DNA of 64,000 bases from Deltaproteobacteria bacterium HGW-Deltaproteobacteria-12 (GTDB lineage Bacteria; Desulfobacterota; Syntrophia; Syntrophales; Smithellaceae), in assembly GCA_002840565.1 (NCBI GenBank), contig PHBK01000011.1, positions 1 through 64,000 of the forward strand, written 5' to 3'. Position 1 is the first letter of the stretch, and each line of letters begins with the position of its first letter. The notes under the pieces were generated by a model. That model was not told the DNA's origin. It ran no database searches and was given only the letters and a program-made list of their open reading frames with translations. A program made the position numbers and the translations under genes. Shown in pieces: positions 9,086 through 17,453 of this stretch.

Positions 9086-9119
9086 AATATACAGGAGTAA
9101 TGTTACAATTTGATGACAA
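9086..9119 (-). promoter_or_regulatory. PHO-box promoter of the pst operon
   Basis: The minus strand at 9119-9102 reads TTGTCATCAAATTGTAAC, 14 of 18 matches to the PhoB box. It is followed after exactly 10 nt by TATATT (9091-9086). A further degenerate unit (CTTCATCGTAT) lies directly upstream, giving three 11-bp direct units in a row. Geometry is identical to the porin promoter at 960-993. Confidence 0.75.
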
Positions 9120-9254
9120 TACGATGAAGAAATGAAAATAATATGTTATTTATATAAATATCACAATTTGGACTTGAAATCCACGCTGGAATGGAAAGGG
9201 TGTCCATATAAAAGGATTGTCGGGGAAGCTACTGCCTTGGAAAGATTGTAATTC

Positions 9255-9289
9255 TTGACTAACAGACACCCGGTCTATTATAGTGTCTG
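9255..9289 (+). promoter_or_regulatory. Promoter with palindromic operator before the FeS-HTH gene
   Basis: TTGACT (9255-9260) is a likely -35 and TATTAT (9276-9281) or TATAGT (9279-9284) a likely -10. Perfect 7-bp arms CAGACAC (9263-9269) and GTGTCTG (9283-9289) bracket the -10 region, a typical place for a repressor dimer. The adjacent gene encodes a winged-helix protein, so autoregulation is a simple hypothesis. Confidence 0.5.
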
Positions 9290-9316
9290 CCGAAAACAAT
9301 AATAGGAGGGCTGGTG

Positions 9317-10399
9317 ATGGATATTTACGAAAGATTACGGGAAGTTCTGGATGCACACCCTTCAACCGCACCCAAGGCAAAAGCGATTGACGAAATTCTA
9401 CAGATACTTTTCACACCCCCGGAGGCTGCCGTTGCCGTCTTCATGAGCTTTAAAGCAAAAAAACCGGCACATATTGCAAAAAAGTGCGGCCTTCCCGAAA
9501 ACGAGGTCTTTAATCATCTGGAGGCAATGGCCGATAAGGGCATTATCTTTTCCCGCAGCAAGGATGGAGAAAAGCTATACGGTCTGGTTCCGCTTATTCC
9601 CGGTGTTTTTGAGTTTCCCTTTATGAAAGGCGGCGGGACGCCAATGCACGAGAAACTGGGCAAGCTATGGGAAGAGTATCACCAGGAAGCCCTCGGCGCT
9701 TCCTTTGCCGGTAATCCCACGCCTCTGATGCGGGTAGTGCCGGTAGAAAAATCAATTACATCGCGGGATCGCATCCATTCCTACGAAGAAGTTAAAACAT
9801 TAATTAACAATACCGATTATATTGCAGTAACCAACTGCGCCTGCCGGGTAAGTGTTGCCGGTTGCGAAAAGCCTAAAGAAGTTTGTCTGATTTTCGACTT
9901 TATGGCTGAATTCCTCATCGAACGGGGATTCGCCCGCTCCATCAACAAGGAGGAAGCATTGAGGGTACTGGATTTGGCCGAGGCGGCAGGTCTTGTTCAT
10001 ACAAGCAACAACAGCGCAGACAAGGCCAGCGTGATCTGTAATTGCTGCCCCTGCTGCTGCACCGTTTTGCGCGGCAGAACTCAACTGAAACATCCCCATG
10101 CCTTTGAGCCCAGCGGGTTTGAAGCATTTGTTCTGGGCGAAAAATGCACTGGTTGCTCCATTTGTGCCGATGAGCGCTGCCCGATGAAAGCAATCGAAAT
10201 GATTAATGGTATTGCAGCAGTCAAGTCCGCAGAATGTATTGGCTGCGGATTGTGTGTTACAGCCTGCCCCACCGGAGCTATCGAACTTAAGGTGAGAAAA
10301 CAGGTCCCGTCAATTCCGGCGACGGTTTCCGAAATGGGCGCCACAGTGCTGCAGGAAAAAGGCAGGCTCGATGCTTTTCTGAAAATCATGCAAAGCTGA
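9317..10399 (+). CDS. Winged-helix / multi-cluster iron-sulfur protein
   Basis: The start is ATG 9317, 7 nt after AGGAGG; the GTG at 9314 is too close. The N-terminal part, about 20-90, looks like a winged helix (IAKKCGLPENEVFNHLEAMADKGII). The middle has an unusual cysteine array: C174-x-C176, C183, C190, then CNCCPCCC at 241-248. The C-terminus holds two ferredoxin-type 4Fe-4S motifs: CTGCSICADERCP, with one extra residue before the last cysteine, and a canonical CIGCGLCVTACP. It is therefore a DNA-binding-like domain joined to several clusters. A redox-sensing regulator or an electron-transfer protein with a vestigial HTH are both possible. It is the only plus-strand protein gene in the first half of the window, with no operon partner. 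Confidence 0.65.
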   Translation: MDIYERLREVLDAHPSTAPKAKAIDEILQILFTPPEAAVAVFMSFKAKKPAHIAKKCGLPENEVFNHLEAMADKGIIFSRSKDGEKLYGLVPLIPGVFEFPFMKGGGTPMHEKLGKLWEEYHQEALGASFAGNPTPLMRVVPVEKSITSRDRIHSYEEVKTLINNTDYIAVTNCACRVSVAGCEKPKEVCLIFDFMAEFLIERGFARSINKEEALRVLDLAEAAGLVHTSNNSADKASVICNCCPCCCTVLRGRTQLKHPHAFEPSGFEAFVLGEKCTGCSICADERCPMKAIEMINGIAAVKSAECIGCGLCVTACPTGAIELKVRKQVPSIPATVSEMGATVLQEKGRLDAFLKIMQS

Positions 10400-10525
10400 G
10401 GTGACCGGGGTTAGTGAGACAGCCTGTGGGGTGAAATAAGCAATGGCCCTCTGTTGCTGTGATGCCGGCATCAGGCTGCCGACTTCGGTTTCTCAAGAAG
10501 TCCATCTGGAGTCCGGTTTATTAAC
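10400..10525. other. Convergent spacer with a 12-bp palindrome
   Basis: This separates the FeS-HTH gene from a convergent lipoprotein gene. GATGCCGGCATC at 10461-10472 is a perfect palindrome. I see no hairpin with a U-tract on either strand. Confidence 0.4.
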
Positions 10526-11845
10526 CTAAATCCTCTTATTGATAGTAAAAAAAGGATTGTCTAAACCATGAATCCAATTTTTGCCATCATAATAATATTC
10601 TTTATTTTTAATGCTAATCCACGAACCTTCCAAGAGACCAGAGAGAACGACTTGTCGACCAGCCAAAACATTTATCTTCAGAAAAAAACTGTCTTTAAAA
10701 CCATCAACAGTAGCCGTACCGGTATAGTAGCAAGAGGATGTGGAACTTTTTTGGCAATTCAATGTTCCTTCAAATTGAGCAACAAGACCTTCTATATCAG
10801 CCAATGCGTTTAATTGCATCGAGTTGCGATTGTTTACTTGTATGAAGGCCAATCCCGACGCAGGTAGTATCTTTATATCAGTACTTTTCGGCAAAGACTC
10901 AGTAGCGTATCCGGTATTTTTAGGTGCAAGTGTAAAAGTGCTGACATTCTTCTTAGTCTCGTGCATATACTGCAGCATCTGCTTGAAACCACTTTGCGCT
11001 ATTTGTCGAGCTCGTTCCTGCGTTTTAATCAGGGATTGGTCTGTTGCTTCACCTAAAGAGACGAATGCCAGATTAACTTTGGCCCATCTTGCGAATTGGC
11101 CGTTGGGCCATTTTTGGAGGTAATCCTCGAAAGATTTTTTGTTTGGCCTTCTTTCGGCTTCATAATATTGGTCAACCTCCTCGGCGTATTGTGCGTGTTT
11201 CCCTTTGGGTAAAGCGCTGAGGTATGCTTTTATCATTTTGATGTTTTTGTTGTGTAGGTTCTCGATACTGAGCATTCCAGAATCTTCAAATAATTTGTCA
11301 CATCGCCTGATCGCATTATCAACCTTTGAGCTTTTTACATAGGCTTTCATGAACTCGCCATAGGCATTAATGGTATTAGCATTCTCTGCCCTGCCGAATG
11401 CAACAAAATCTTCAGGAGCTCGTTCTTGCAGTGACTTAATCCAGATAGCAATTTTGCCATCAACATTTAGCCCGCTTATAAATTTTAATGTGCTGCCTGT
11501 CTGCAGATAATCTTCATAAACTGATTCCTCTGGAAGATTGGGGCCAACAATCACTCTGGTAGCGCCAGTAATTTTTAAATTAAGGTAACCTGCTTCTCTT
11601 TTCCACTCAAAAGAACCAGCTGGACCTAGCTGTCCAATTTCTTTTGCCCCATCATATACGACGAAAGGTATTGCTCCACCCCACATATTATCTTCTCTTG
11701 CGATTTTAAGTAACACAGGATTTCTAATTTTGGCCAGCTCTTCTTTATTTTGAACTGGCATTTGGGTTGATGCATAGAACATCGATGCACAGCCGGAGAA
11801 TAAGAACATCATAATGAAGGCGATGAATATTGAGATTGATCGCAT
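10526..11845 (-). CDS. Hypothetical lipoprotein
   Basis: I do not recognise this gene. The start at 11845 gives MRSISIFIAFIMMFLFSGC, a lipoprotein signal with lipobox F-S-G-C, and GGAG lies upstream; the frame extends 21 codons further without support. The 439-residue protein would be anchored to a membrane by Cys19. A helical middle part (roughly 150-290) has short repeats reminiscent of TPR-like modules (LPKGKHAQYAEEVDQYYEAE, LQKWPNGQFARWAKVNLAF). The C-terminal third is strand-rich. Together with the neighbouring lipoprotein it forms an AT-richer patch without links to the surrounding pathways. Confidence 0.6.
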   Translation of the reverse strand: MRSISIFIAFIMMFLFSGCASMFYASTQMPVQNKEELAKIRNPVLLKIAREDNMWGGAIPFVVYDGAKEIGQLGPAGSFEWKREAGYLNLKITGATRVIVGPNLPEESVYEDYLQTGSTLKFISGLNVDGKIAIWIKSLQERAPEDFVAFGRAENANTINAYGEFMKAYVKSSKVDNAIRRCDKLFEDSGMLSIENLHNKNIKMIKAYLSALPKGKHAQYAEEVDQYYEAERRPNKKSFEDYLQKWPNGQFARWAKVNLAFVSLGEATDQSLIKTQERARQIAQSGFKQMLQYMHETKKNVSTFTLAPKNTGYATESLPKSTDIKILPASGLAFIQVNNRNSMQLNALADIEGLVAQFEGTLNCQKSSTSSCYYTGTATVDGFKDSFFLKINVLAGRQVVLSGLLEGSWISIKNKEYYYDGKNWIHGLDNPFFTINKRI

Positions 11846-12045
11846 ACAAAACTCCTTTCTGAATTTACAGGGGTACAGAACTATGCATATGTGTCCGTAT
11901 AAAATCAAAACACGGCAATGTTGATCGTATAAGCCTCCGGCGGGAAGTCAGCGTTTTGATAATATTCATTCATTGATCAGCCACTTGCGCATCTATACCG
12001 ATTTTATTTATTAAGACAATATTGTACAAATGCTCTGCTTCAGTG

Positions 12046-12510
12046 CTACTCAGTCTTCTCCACTACCTTTGCACTACAAAAATTGCCGGTAAAATAGTTG
12101 CCGCCATGAATGGGCACCAACTCATACACCAGACCCTTTTTAGCCACAAAAGTAATGTCGTGAGCACGGTAATATGTAATCCTAACCTTATTGCCACCAA
12201 TAAACGAACGAGTGACACAACCTATAGTTAACGTGTGGGGGCCGGGCTCCATTGTTATTTCCACGGAGTCTCCCAGTTGAGAGCTAAAATACATATTATC
12301 TCTACAGGGGAAATTACTGGTATTGCCATAATTGTGATCGCCCGAAATCCCATCAATTTCACACAACTTAACACTAAAATCAGTATCGGTGACAACTGTA
12401 AGCTTGACCAGGTCTGTTTTGGGTGTTGTGGAATCATTTTTCACAATTGATTGATAACTAGTACAGCCCCAAAATATCACGGATAAAACTAGAGTGATTG
12501 GTAGTTTCAT
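12046..12510 (-). CDS. Hypothetical small lipoprotein
   Basis: This is 154 residues from ATG 12510, chosen because MKLPITLVLSVIFWGC is a clean lipoprotein signal with lipobox I-F-W-G-C. An upstream ATG at 12552 would put 14 hydrophilic residues before it. Neither start has a good ribosome site. The mature part is strand-rich with a few cysteines and the segment EPGPHTLTIGC. That phrase resembles small beta-sandwich lipoproteins whose role is unknown. No function is assigned. Confidence 0.55.
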   Translation of the reverse strand: MKLPITLVLSVIFWGCTSYQSIVKNDSTTPKTDLVKLTVVTDTDFSVKLCEIDGISGDHNYGNTSNFPCRDNMYFSSQLGDSVEITMEPGPHTLTIGCVTRSFIGGNKVRITYYRAHDITFVAKKGLVYELVPIHGGNYFTGNFCSAKVVEKTE

Positions 12511-12552
12511 GAATATAGATTTATTTTTGTTAATTTCACATGTCCGGTTCAT

Positions 12553-12915
12553 TCAAATTTACCGATTTTTGATTTGTTTGGTGAGATATTGCTTTTCGAC
12601 GGAGAAAGTATAAGCGGGACGGACTTTTGTGTCAATGATATATTGCCGTAAATGAGTGTGGTAGTCGATTTTACTTGATCCCACGCAATGAAGCCGGCTT
12701 CAAAGCACTAACTTCCGAATGAAATATTGTATAGAGGAGAGGAATCGGGAAATCAACAGTTCAGTAAGCTGTACGTACTAAGTCTTGCCTTAGATTCGTC
12801 TTTACACGCATGTCAAGAAAACTCCATCCAACAGCATCGCTTATCTCTCGTCCTATTCAACTTTGAACAACATCACGCAGAGAAGCTGCCGGCAGACTGT
12901 ATCGAATATTGCAGC
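12553..12915. other. 363-bp spacer without a recognisable gene
   Basis: I read both strands here. There is no convincing start plus ribosome site, no RNA gene and no strong hairpin. An open frame on the plus strand from 12727 runs antisense into the HExxH gene and lacks protein-like features. The stretch may carry the promoter of the 12046-12510 lipoprotein gene. Confidence 0.4.
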
Positions 12916-13413
12916 CTAAACAACGTCAACTTTGACATTCAGCCTGCGGGCAAGCCTTTTATGCTCTTCAGGCGTGATCCAGGAGACACGGAGATAATCG
13001 TAAATGGCGTCATCATTCCAACCGATGCGGCGCGCTTCACGCACGGTTATCAGGTAGGCTTCGATTTCGGTTGCTCGATCCACGTAGGCTTTTCTTTTAT
13101 CGTAAAGATCCCTGCCTTGAAAGTGCTGCTTGACATGGCACAACTCGTGAATGATATCGAGATACAGGATGTCAGCGGGAGAAGAGCGCAAGTATTCTAA
13201 GCCGATAACAATGGTTCCTTCAGCATTGTCGACGAACATTTCATATGGCCCGTCCGCCACGATCACCTTATTATTGGCAATGACCTGGGCGATTTCGTCC
13301 GCATCGGCAAAGATGTCAGACAGGATGTCATAAGCCGAGACATCCGGAAACACATCTGCTATGCTGTACTGTCCCGGTTCGAGTGAACGGTTGATGAGAA
13401 AGGCATCTTTCAT
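12916..13413 (-). CDS. Putative zinc metalloprotease-like protein (HExxH)
   Basis: This is a 165-residue soluble protein with IIHELCHVKQHF: H89-E90-x-x-H93 is a gluzincin-type zinc motif, and E116/E118 in ATEIEAYL could supply the third ligand. The pattern resembles the SprT/IrrE (ImmA) class of compact metallopeptidases, but there is no attached DNA-binding domain and I cannot name the family. The C-terminal segment is basic. The substrate is unknown. It stands alone between two longer spacers. Confidence 0.6.
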   Translation of the reverse strand: MKDAFLINRSLEPGQYSIADVFPDVSAYDILSDIFADADEIAQVIANNKVIVADGPYEMFVDNAEGTIVIGLEYLRSSPADILYLDIIHELCHVKQHFQGRDLYDKRKAYVDRATEIEAYLITVREARRIGWNDDAIYDYLRVSWITPEEHKRLARRLNVKVDVV

Positions 13414-13532
13414 CAGAATTTCCTCAGTTCAATTATAAACTGCCCCGGAAAAATCCACCACCGGTTCAGCTGCATCCAATCTGAACCGGCGTCACGATAA
13501 ACGCCCTTATATATTGAATGTATGAGCGCTGT

Positions 13533-14117
13533 TTATCTGCTGTCGATGATCGGGAGTATTTCCGCTATGTTTTCGATAACAAAATCGGCGTGCTTTGCAA
13601 ATTCGTCGGCATCGCGATGATTTTTCAACAGCACGGCAACCGCATCAGCCGCCCGGGCGCAAAGTAAATCGAAAAGATAATCTCCGACAACAAGCGATTG
13701 CTGAGGCAAAACTGCGAACTGCTTGCAAAGGTATAATACTCCGAATGCATCCGGTTTAACCGGACCTTCCTCTCGGCCCACAACTGCATCGAATTTCAAG
13801 CTGTGTTTTTTAGCCACAGCAAAAGCATTATCTTTTTTATTGCGCGTTAATATCCCGGTAAAAATACCTCTCCTGCGTAATTCCTGAAGCGTCTCTCTTG
13901 CTCCGGGGTTCAATCTTGATTCAATAACCGCCTTTTCTTCGTGAGCCAGCAGAATTCTCTCTGCCTCCTCCCGCTGCGACGGCTTCATTTGATTCATCAA
14001 TTCCAGAATCGGCCCATTATCATGCGGATAACCCATCTCCCTGCGGATTGCAGCAAAATCAATAGAGGGCTGCGTGATAGTTCCATCGAGGTCAAAAATC
14101 ACTGCTTTGATTCGCAT
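13533..14117 (-). CDS. HAD-family phosphatase
   Basis: This is a 194-residue haloacid dehalogenase-type hydrolase. Motif I is VIFDLDGTITQ with nucleophile D9 and acid D11, motif II is ILTRNKKD, and motif III/IV is KPDAFGVLYLC followed by VVGDYLFDL. A helical cap lies between I and II, as in phosphoglycolate phosphatase-like enzymes. I start at 14117 so that the protein opens MRIKAVIFDLDG; an upstream TTG is less likely. The substrate cannot be inferred. The zinc-ribbon gene ends 45 nt upstream and is probably cotranscribed. Confidence 0.8.
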   Translation of the reverse strand: MRIKAVIFDLDGTITQPSIDFAAIRREMGYPHDNGPILELMNQMKPSQREEAERILLAHEEKAVIESRLNPGARETLQELRRRGIFTGILTRNKKDNAFAVAKKHSLKFDAVVGREEGPVKPDAFGVLYLCKQFAVLPQQSLVVGDYLFDLLCARAADAVAVLLKNHRDADEFAKHADFVIENIAEILPIIDSR

Positions 14118-14162
14118 GTAAAATCCAATCTTCAATCCCGCCAAAACAGGCTCTTTACAAGA

Positions 14163-14453
14163 TCATTCATCCTTAAACAGGGTTTTCAGCTTCGCCTTTG
14201 CCGATTCTCTGTTATTGTGTTCCTTGTTATCAGCATTGAAATCTTGAAAAACAAACAAATCACAGAAATTGCCCCGATCCTTTGCAATAACTCTTTCCGC
14301 CTGGGGCTCCCGACATTCGTTGTAAATCCCCGGTGTATAAAAGTTACAATTAAGACAGCAATGAAGTTCCGCTCCGCAAAATGCGCATATTTCCCGCCTG
14401 CCGACCGGAAGCTTGATTTCTATTGTCTTCAGACAGAAATGGCATCTTTTCAT
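14163..14453 (-). CDS. Small zinc-ribbon protein of unknown function
   Basis: This has 96 residues with N-terminal CHFC and CAFC pairs, then CCLNC and further Cys residues (YNECREPQAE, NFCDLF), consistent with one or two zinc sites. The C-terminal half is charged and helical (ESAKAKLKTLFKDE). I recognise the layout as a conserved uncharacterised protein but know no function. It precedes the HAD phosphatase on the same strand. Confidence 0.6.
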   Translation of the reverse strand: MKRCHFCLKTIEIKLPVGRREICAFCGAELHCCLNCNFYTPGIYNECREPQAERVIAKDRGNFCDLFVFQDFNADNKEHNNRESAKAKLKTLFKDE

Positions 14454-14515
14454 CTATCGCACCGGAATGATTTTCTTTTCGAACCAAAGGTATATTTGCT
14501 GGATAGTTCGACTGG

Positions 14516-14565
14516 CAGATTTCAGCCTGTGACCTTTAGGTTACGCACTACGTTTCTGAAATCTG
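14516..14565 (-). repeat. Hairpin spanning the phoB stop codon
   Basis: CAGATTTCAG (14516-14525) and CTGAAATCTG (14556-14565) are perfect 10-bp arms around 30 nt. The second arm lies inside the last codons of phoB, so the tail after the conserved GYKF is encoded by the stem. No U-tract follows. It may be a bidirectional transcription or mRNA-stability element. Confidence 0.6.
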
Positions 14566-15258
14566 AGTCTCACTAAATTTATAGCCGATGCCGCGAACGG
14601 TAATTATATATTGGGGATCGTTAATATCTTTTTCAATCTGGCTGCGCAGGCGCTTGATGTGGACATCGACGGCCCGGGGAGTGACAAAGGTATCATGCCC
14701 CCAGACATGATCGAGAATCTGGTCCCGCGAATAGACTCTACCCGGATGCTGGGTAAAAAAGAAAAGTAATTTTATCTCTGTAGGGCTGAGCGTTGCTTTT
14801 TTACCTTCGACCGTTATTTCATAGGAAGCATAATCTATTTTTAGACCGCGATAAGAAAATTTCCCCTTTAAATGCAGTTTTTCATCATCCTTCCGCCGGC
14901 GCAGAACCGCCCGCACGCGCGCAACAAGCTCTTTGACACTGAAGGGTTTAGTAATATAATCGTCAGCACCAATTTCCAGACCGACTATTTTATCGGCTTC
15001 ATCAGCCTTTGCCGTCGCCATAATAATGGGTAGATTGGCCGTATCCGGGTTATTGCGGACAGCTTTACATACATCGATGCCGGACATTCGGGGAAGCATA
15101 AGATCAAGAATCAGCAGATCCGGATTGTGCGACCTGATAAGCTTTAAGGCAGCCTCGCCATCATATCCTTTGAGAACGAAGAATCCTTCCCTTTCCAGAT
15201 TGTAAGAGATTAATTCGACAATATCTTTTTCATCATCAATAACGAGAATTTTTGTCAT
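14548..15258 (-). CDS. phoB: Phosphate-regulon response regulator PhoB (OmpR/PhoB family)
   Basis: This has 236 residues. The receiver domain, about 1-120, has acidic D9/D10, phospho-acceptor D52 (LILDLMLPR), T82 and K104. The C-terminal winged helix has the family features LSPTEIKLLFFF, YSRDQILDHVWG and RAVDVHIKRLRSQIE, ending near GIGYKF. This is the best PhoB candidate in the window for the two PHO-box promoters, although it lies 10 kb from phoR. The tail TQISET is encoded by a hairpin arm. Another OmpR-type regulator remains possible, since no pairing evidence beyond shared function is visible. Confidence 0.85.
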   Translation of the reverse strand: MTKILVIDDEKDIVELISYNLEREGFFVLKGYDGEAALKLIRSHNPDLLILDLMLPRMSGIDVCKAVRNNPDTANLPIIMATAKADEADKIVGLEIGADDYITKPFSVKELVARVRAVLRRRKDDEKLHLKGKFSYRGLKIDYASYEITVEGKKATLSPTEIKLLFFFTQHPGRVYSRDQILDHVWGHDTFVTPRAVDVHIKRLRSQIEKDINDPQYIITVRGIGYKFSETQISET

Positions 15259-15369
15259 AGAGCATTGCCTGTAGCCAACTGATTGCAGTGACCTAAAATC
15301 GCCGCAGAGCGCAGACTACCCCTTACGATTTTTTATTAACTCTGATAAAATGAAGTAATTTTATATTAA

Positions 15370-15630
15370 CTAATCAGGAATCACTTTAAAAACTTCATCG
15401 CCGGGACGCACTCGATCGGAAACTTTCACCCCGATAAAATCGCCGGCGACAGCTTTAGGAACGGACTTGTTGTCCACTTCCATTGATTTAACCTCGTCAA
15501 TGAAATCAGTAGTGTGCCCGGAAAATTTAATACTGTCGCCTACGTTCAGCTCGCCGTCTGTAATCTTTACCGCAGCCACCGAAGGTTTGGAAAAGAATTT
15601 TACTACTTCGCCGATTTTCTTCTCTGTCAT
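15370..15630 (-). CDS. EF-Tu domain-2-like small protein
   Basis: This has 86 residues from ATG 15630, which follows GGAGG by 7 nt; the longer frame is unsupported. The sequence (KIGEVVKFFSKPSVAAVKIT, LNVGDSIKFSGHTTDF, GDFIGVKVSDRVRPGDEVFKV) resembles the beta-barrel domain 2 of translational GTPases without any G domain. Stand-alone proteins like this are annotated as translation elongation factor-like; their role is unknown. It lies just beyond the terminator of the ribosomal-protein array. Confidence 0.7.
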   Translation of the reverse strand: MTEKKIGEVVKFFSKPSVAAVKITDGELNVGDSIKFSGHTTDFIDEVKSMEVDNKSVPKAVAGDFIGVKVSDRVRPGDEVFKVIPD

Positions 15631-15775
15631 ATATTGACCTCCACATCGAGATAGGTGTTTTGGCTGAAGACTGAAGACTATTAGGAAAAACAACTTTCCT
15701 TTATTTGTAACTGGCAGCCTTCAGCCATCAGTCTATCGGGTTATTTAATTACCTTTTTTAAAATCGAATTACAAG

Positions 15776-15809
15776 AATAAAAAAAGGCAGGGGATATTCC
15801 CCTGCCTTT
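15776..15809 (-). terminator. Rho-independent terminator of the ribosomal-protein array
   Basis: On the minus strand, 31 nt after the rplQ stop, an AAAGGCAGGGGA/TCCCCTGCCTTT stem (15783-15809) with a 3-nt loop is followed by a run of T residues. It is a strong intrinsic terminator closing the alpha operon. The A-rich flank on the other side would also allow some function in reverse. Confidence 0.9.
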
Positions 15810-15839
15810 AGCGATATCTGGATTGAAAGGTCTTATTTC

Positions 15840-16256
15840 TTAGGCTGCAGCTTCTTTTGTTTTAGATTTAGTCTTGGGTTTTACTTTTTCTTTCTTTTTT
15901 TCGTCAGGAATAAATTCCAGGATGGAAACAGGCGCATTGTCGCCAAACCGGTAGCCGACCTTGATTATCCTCGTATAACCACCCTCACGGGTTCGATAGC
16001 GCTCGGAAAGCTCGCCAAACAGTTTGCCGACAACCGACTTATCCCGGACAACAGACAGGGCCTGGCGGCGTGCATGCAAATCACCTCTTTTGCCCAGGGT
16101 AATCATTCTTTCCGCCAATTTTCTCAATTCTTTTGCCTTGCAGTCTGTCGTACGAATACTTTCATGCTTTATTACGGAAGTAACCATATTACGAAGCATG
16201 GCTTCCTTATGGCTAGAAGTTCTACCTAGCTTTCTGCCTGCTTTACCATGATACAT
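15840..16256 (-). CDS. rplQ: 50S ribosomal protein L17
   Basis: I start at ATG 16256, giving the universal [20 protein letters not shown]. The 34 extra upstream codons of the open frame run antisense through a repeat element and are not real. The protein has 138 residues and the family core, with a lysine-rich C-terminal extension ([16 protein letters not shown]) beyond the usual end. It is the last gene of the alpha operon, followed by the terminator. Confidence 0.96.
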   Translation of the reverse strand: MYHGKAGRKLGRTSSHKEAMLRNMVTSVIKHESIRTTDCKAKELRKLAERMITLGKRGDLHARRQALSVVRDKSVVGKLFGELSERYRTREGGYTRIIKVGYRFGDNAPVSILEFIPDEKKKEKVKPKTKSKTKEAAA

Positions 16257-16292
16257 TGCTGATATATTCCTTTCCTGACAATAAATAGTCTC

Positions 16293-16392
16293 AAAATCAA
16301 TGACACTCGCTGAAAACGAATGATACAAAGTTTGAAGCGTAAGTGGAATTGATCCCAAAAGCGAAGCCCGTCAGGGCGAAGCTATTCGTGAT
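16293..16392 (+). repeat. Hairpin repeat family II, copy E (rpoA-rplQ spacer)
   Basis: The plus strand shares AAARTCAATGACAC, YGCTGAAARCGA, GCGTAAGTGGAATTGATCCC, AAAGCGAA and GAAGCTATTCG, in this order and at the same spacing, with the minus strand of 54690-54794. AGCGAAGCCC and GGGCGAAGCT sit around the centre. It fills most of the spacer between rpoA and rplQ, transcribed in reverse. Confidence 0.8.
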
Positions 16393-16422
16393 CTCCATTG
16401 CCGATTTCCCGCTGTTATTCTA

Positions 16423-17412
16423 CTAGTTTTTTTCATCCCAGGGAGGAAAATCAAGTTTCATCCCGAAACTGAGATTGTATTCGTTAAGAATATCTTTAAT
16501 TTCACTTAAGGACTTGCGGCCAAAGTTTTTTGTTTTGAGCATTTCTGCTTCCGTTCTCTGCACTAATTCACCGATTGTGTTTATCCCGGCGTTTTTCAAA
16601 CAGTTGGCTGAACGAACAGAGAGTTCCAGATCTTCCACTGTTCTTAACAATACTTCATTGATATTGCCTTTTTCATCGGCGATCTCCGGCAGCACTTCTT
16701 CATCTACTTCTTCAAAATTGATGAAAACATCCAATTGCTGCTTTAATATTTTTGCCGAATAGGCAACGGCATCTTCCGGTTTCAAACTGCCGTCAGTCCA
16801 TACTTCTAAAACGAGTTTATCATAATCCGTTATCTGCCCGACACGCGCATGGGAAACAATGTAGTTGACTTTCTTAATCGGTGAAAAAATCGCATCGATA
16901 TTAATCGTCCCTTCGGGCTGATCAGGATCCAACTCTTTTTTCGCCGGATTATATCCTTTGCCCATTTTCACTACTAGTTCCGCTTGAAAGGAATTACCGC
17001 CCGACGACAACGTGGCAATGTAATGTTCAGGATTTAAAACCTCAACCGTTCCATCAGTGATAATATCGCCGGCTTTGATCACACCGGTGTCCGATACGTC
17101 AATTTGCACAACCTTGGTATCAGCTTGACCAAGTTTGAAACGTACACCCTTTAAATTCAGAATTATATCGGTTACATCCTCTTTAACACCGGGAATTGTG
17201 GAAAACTCATGTAAAACACCTTCAATTTTAACCGATACGATTGCCGCACCCTGTATCGAAGAAAGCAATACTCTCCGTAAAGCATTCCCTAATGTAATTC
17301 CGTAACCTCTTTCCAGCGGTTGAATGGTAAATTCTCCATACATCCGCGTATGTGTCGATTCATCTACATCTATTCGTTTGGGACGTATCAAACTCGACCA
17401 GTTTCTCTTCAT
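16423..17412 (-). CDS. rpoA: RNA polymerase subunit alpha
   Basis: This has 329 residues from ATG 17412 ([12 protein letters not shown]); a GTG four codons earlier is less well placed relative to GGGTGG. The N-terminal assembly domain has [20 protein letters not shown]. The C-terminal domain contacting promoter UP elements and activators has [15 protein letters not shown] and [11 protein letters not shown]. It lies in the alpha operon between rpsD and rplQ. Confidence 0.97.
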   Translation of the reverse strand: MKRNWSSLIRPKRIDVDESTHTRMYGEFTIQPLERGYGITLGNALRRVLLSSIQGAAIVSVKIEGVLHEFSTIPGVKEDVTDIILNLKGVRFKLGQADTKVVQIDVSDTGVIKAGDIITDGTVEVLNPEHYIATLSSGGNSFQAELVVKMGKGYNPAKKELDPDQPEGTINIDAIFSPIKKVNYIVSHARVGQITDYDKLVLEVWTDGSLKPEDAVAYSAKILKQQLDVFINFEEVDEEVLPEIADEKGNINEVLLRTVEDLELSVRSANCLKNAGINTIGELVQRTEAEMLKTKNFGRKSLSEIKDILNEYNLSFGMKLDFPPWDEKN

Positions 17413-17453
17413 AATAAAATCCACCCTTCAGCTGGTTTATCGAATATTCATTT

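Noticed and set aside
12727..13200. 157-residue plus-strand open frame
   Set aside because: Antisense to the HExxH gene for half its length; no ribosome site and no family resemblance.
16257..16358. N-terminal extension of the rplQ frame by 34 codons
   Set aside because: It runs antisense through the family II repeat; the conserved L17 start is MYHGKAG at 16256.
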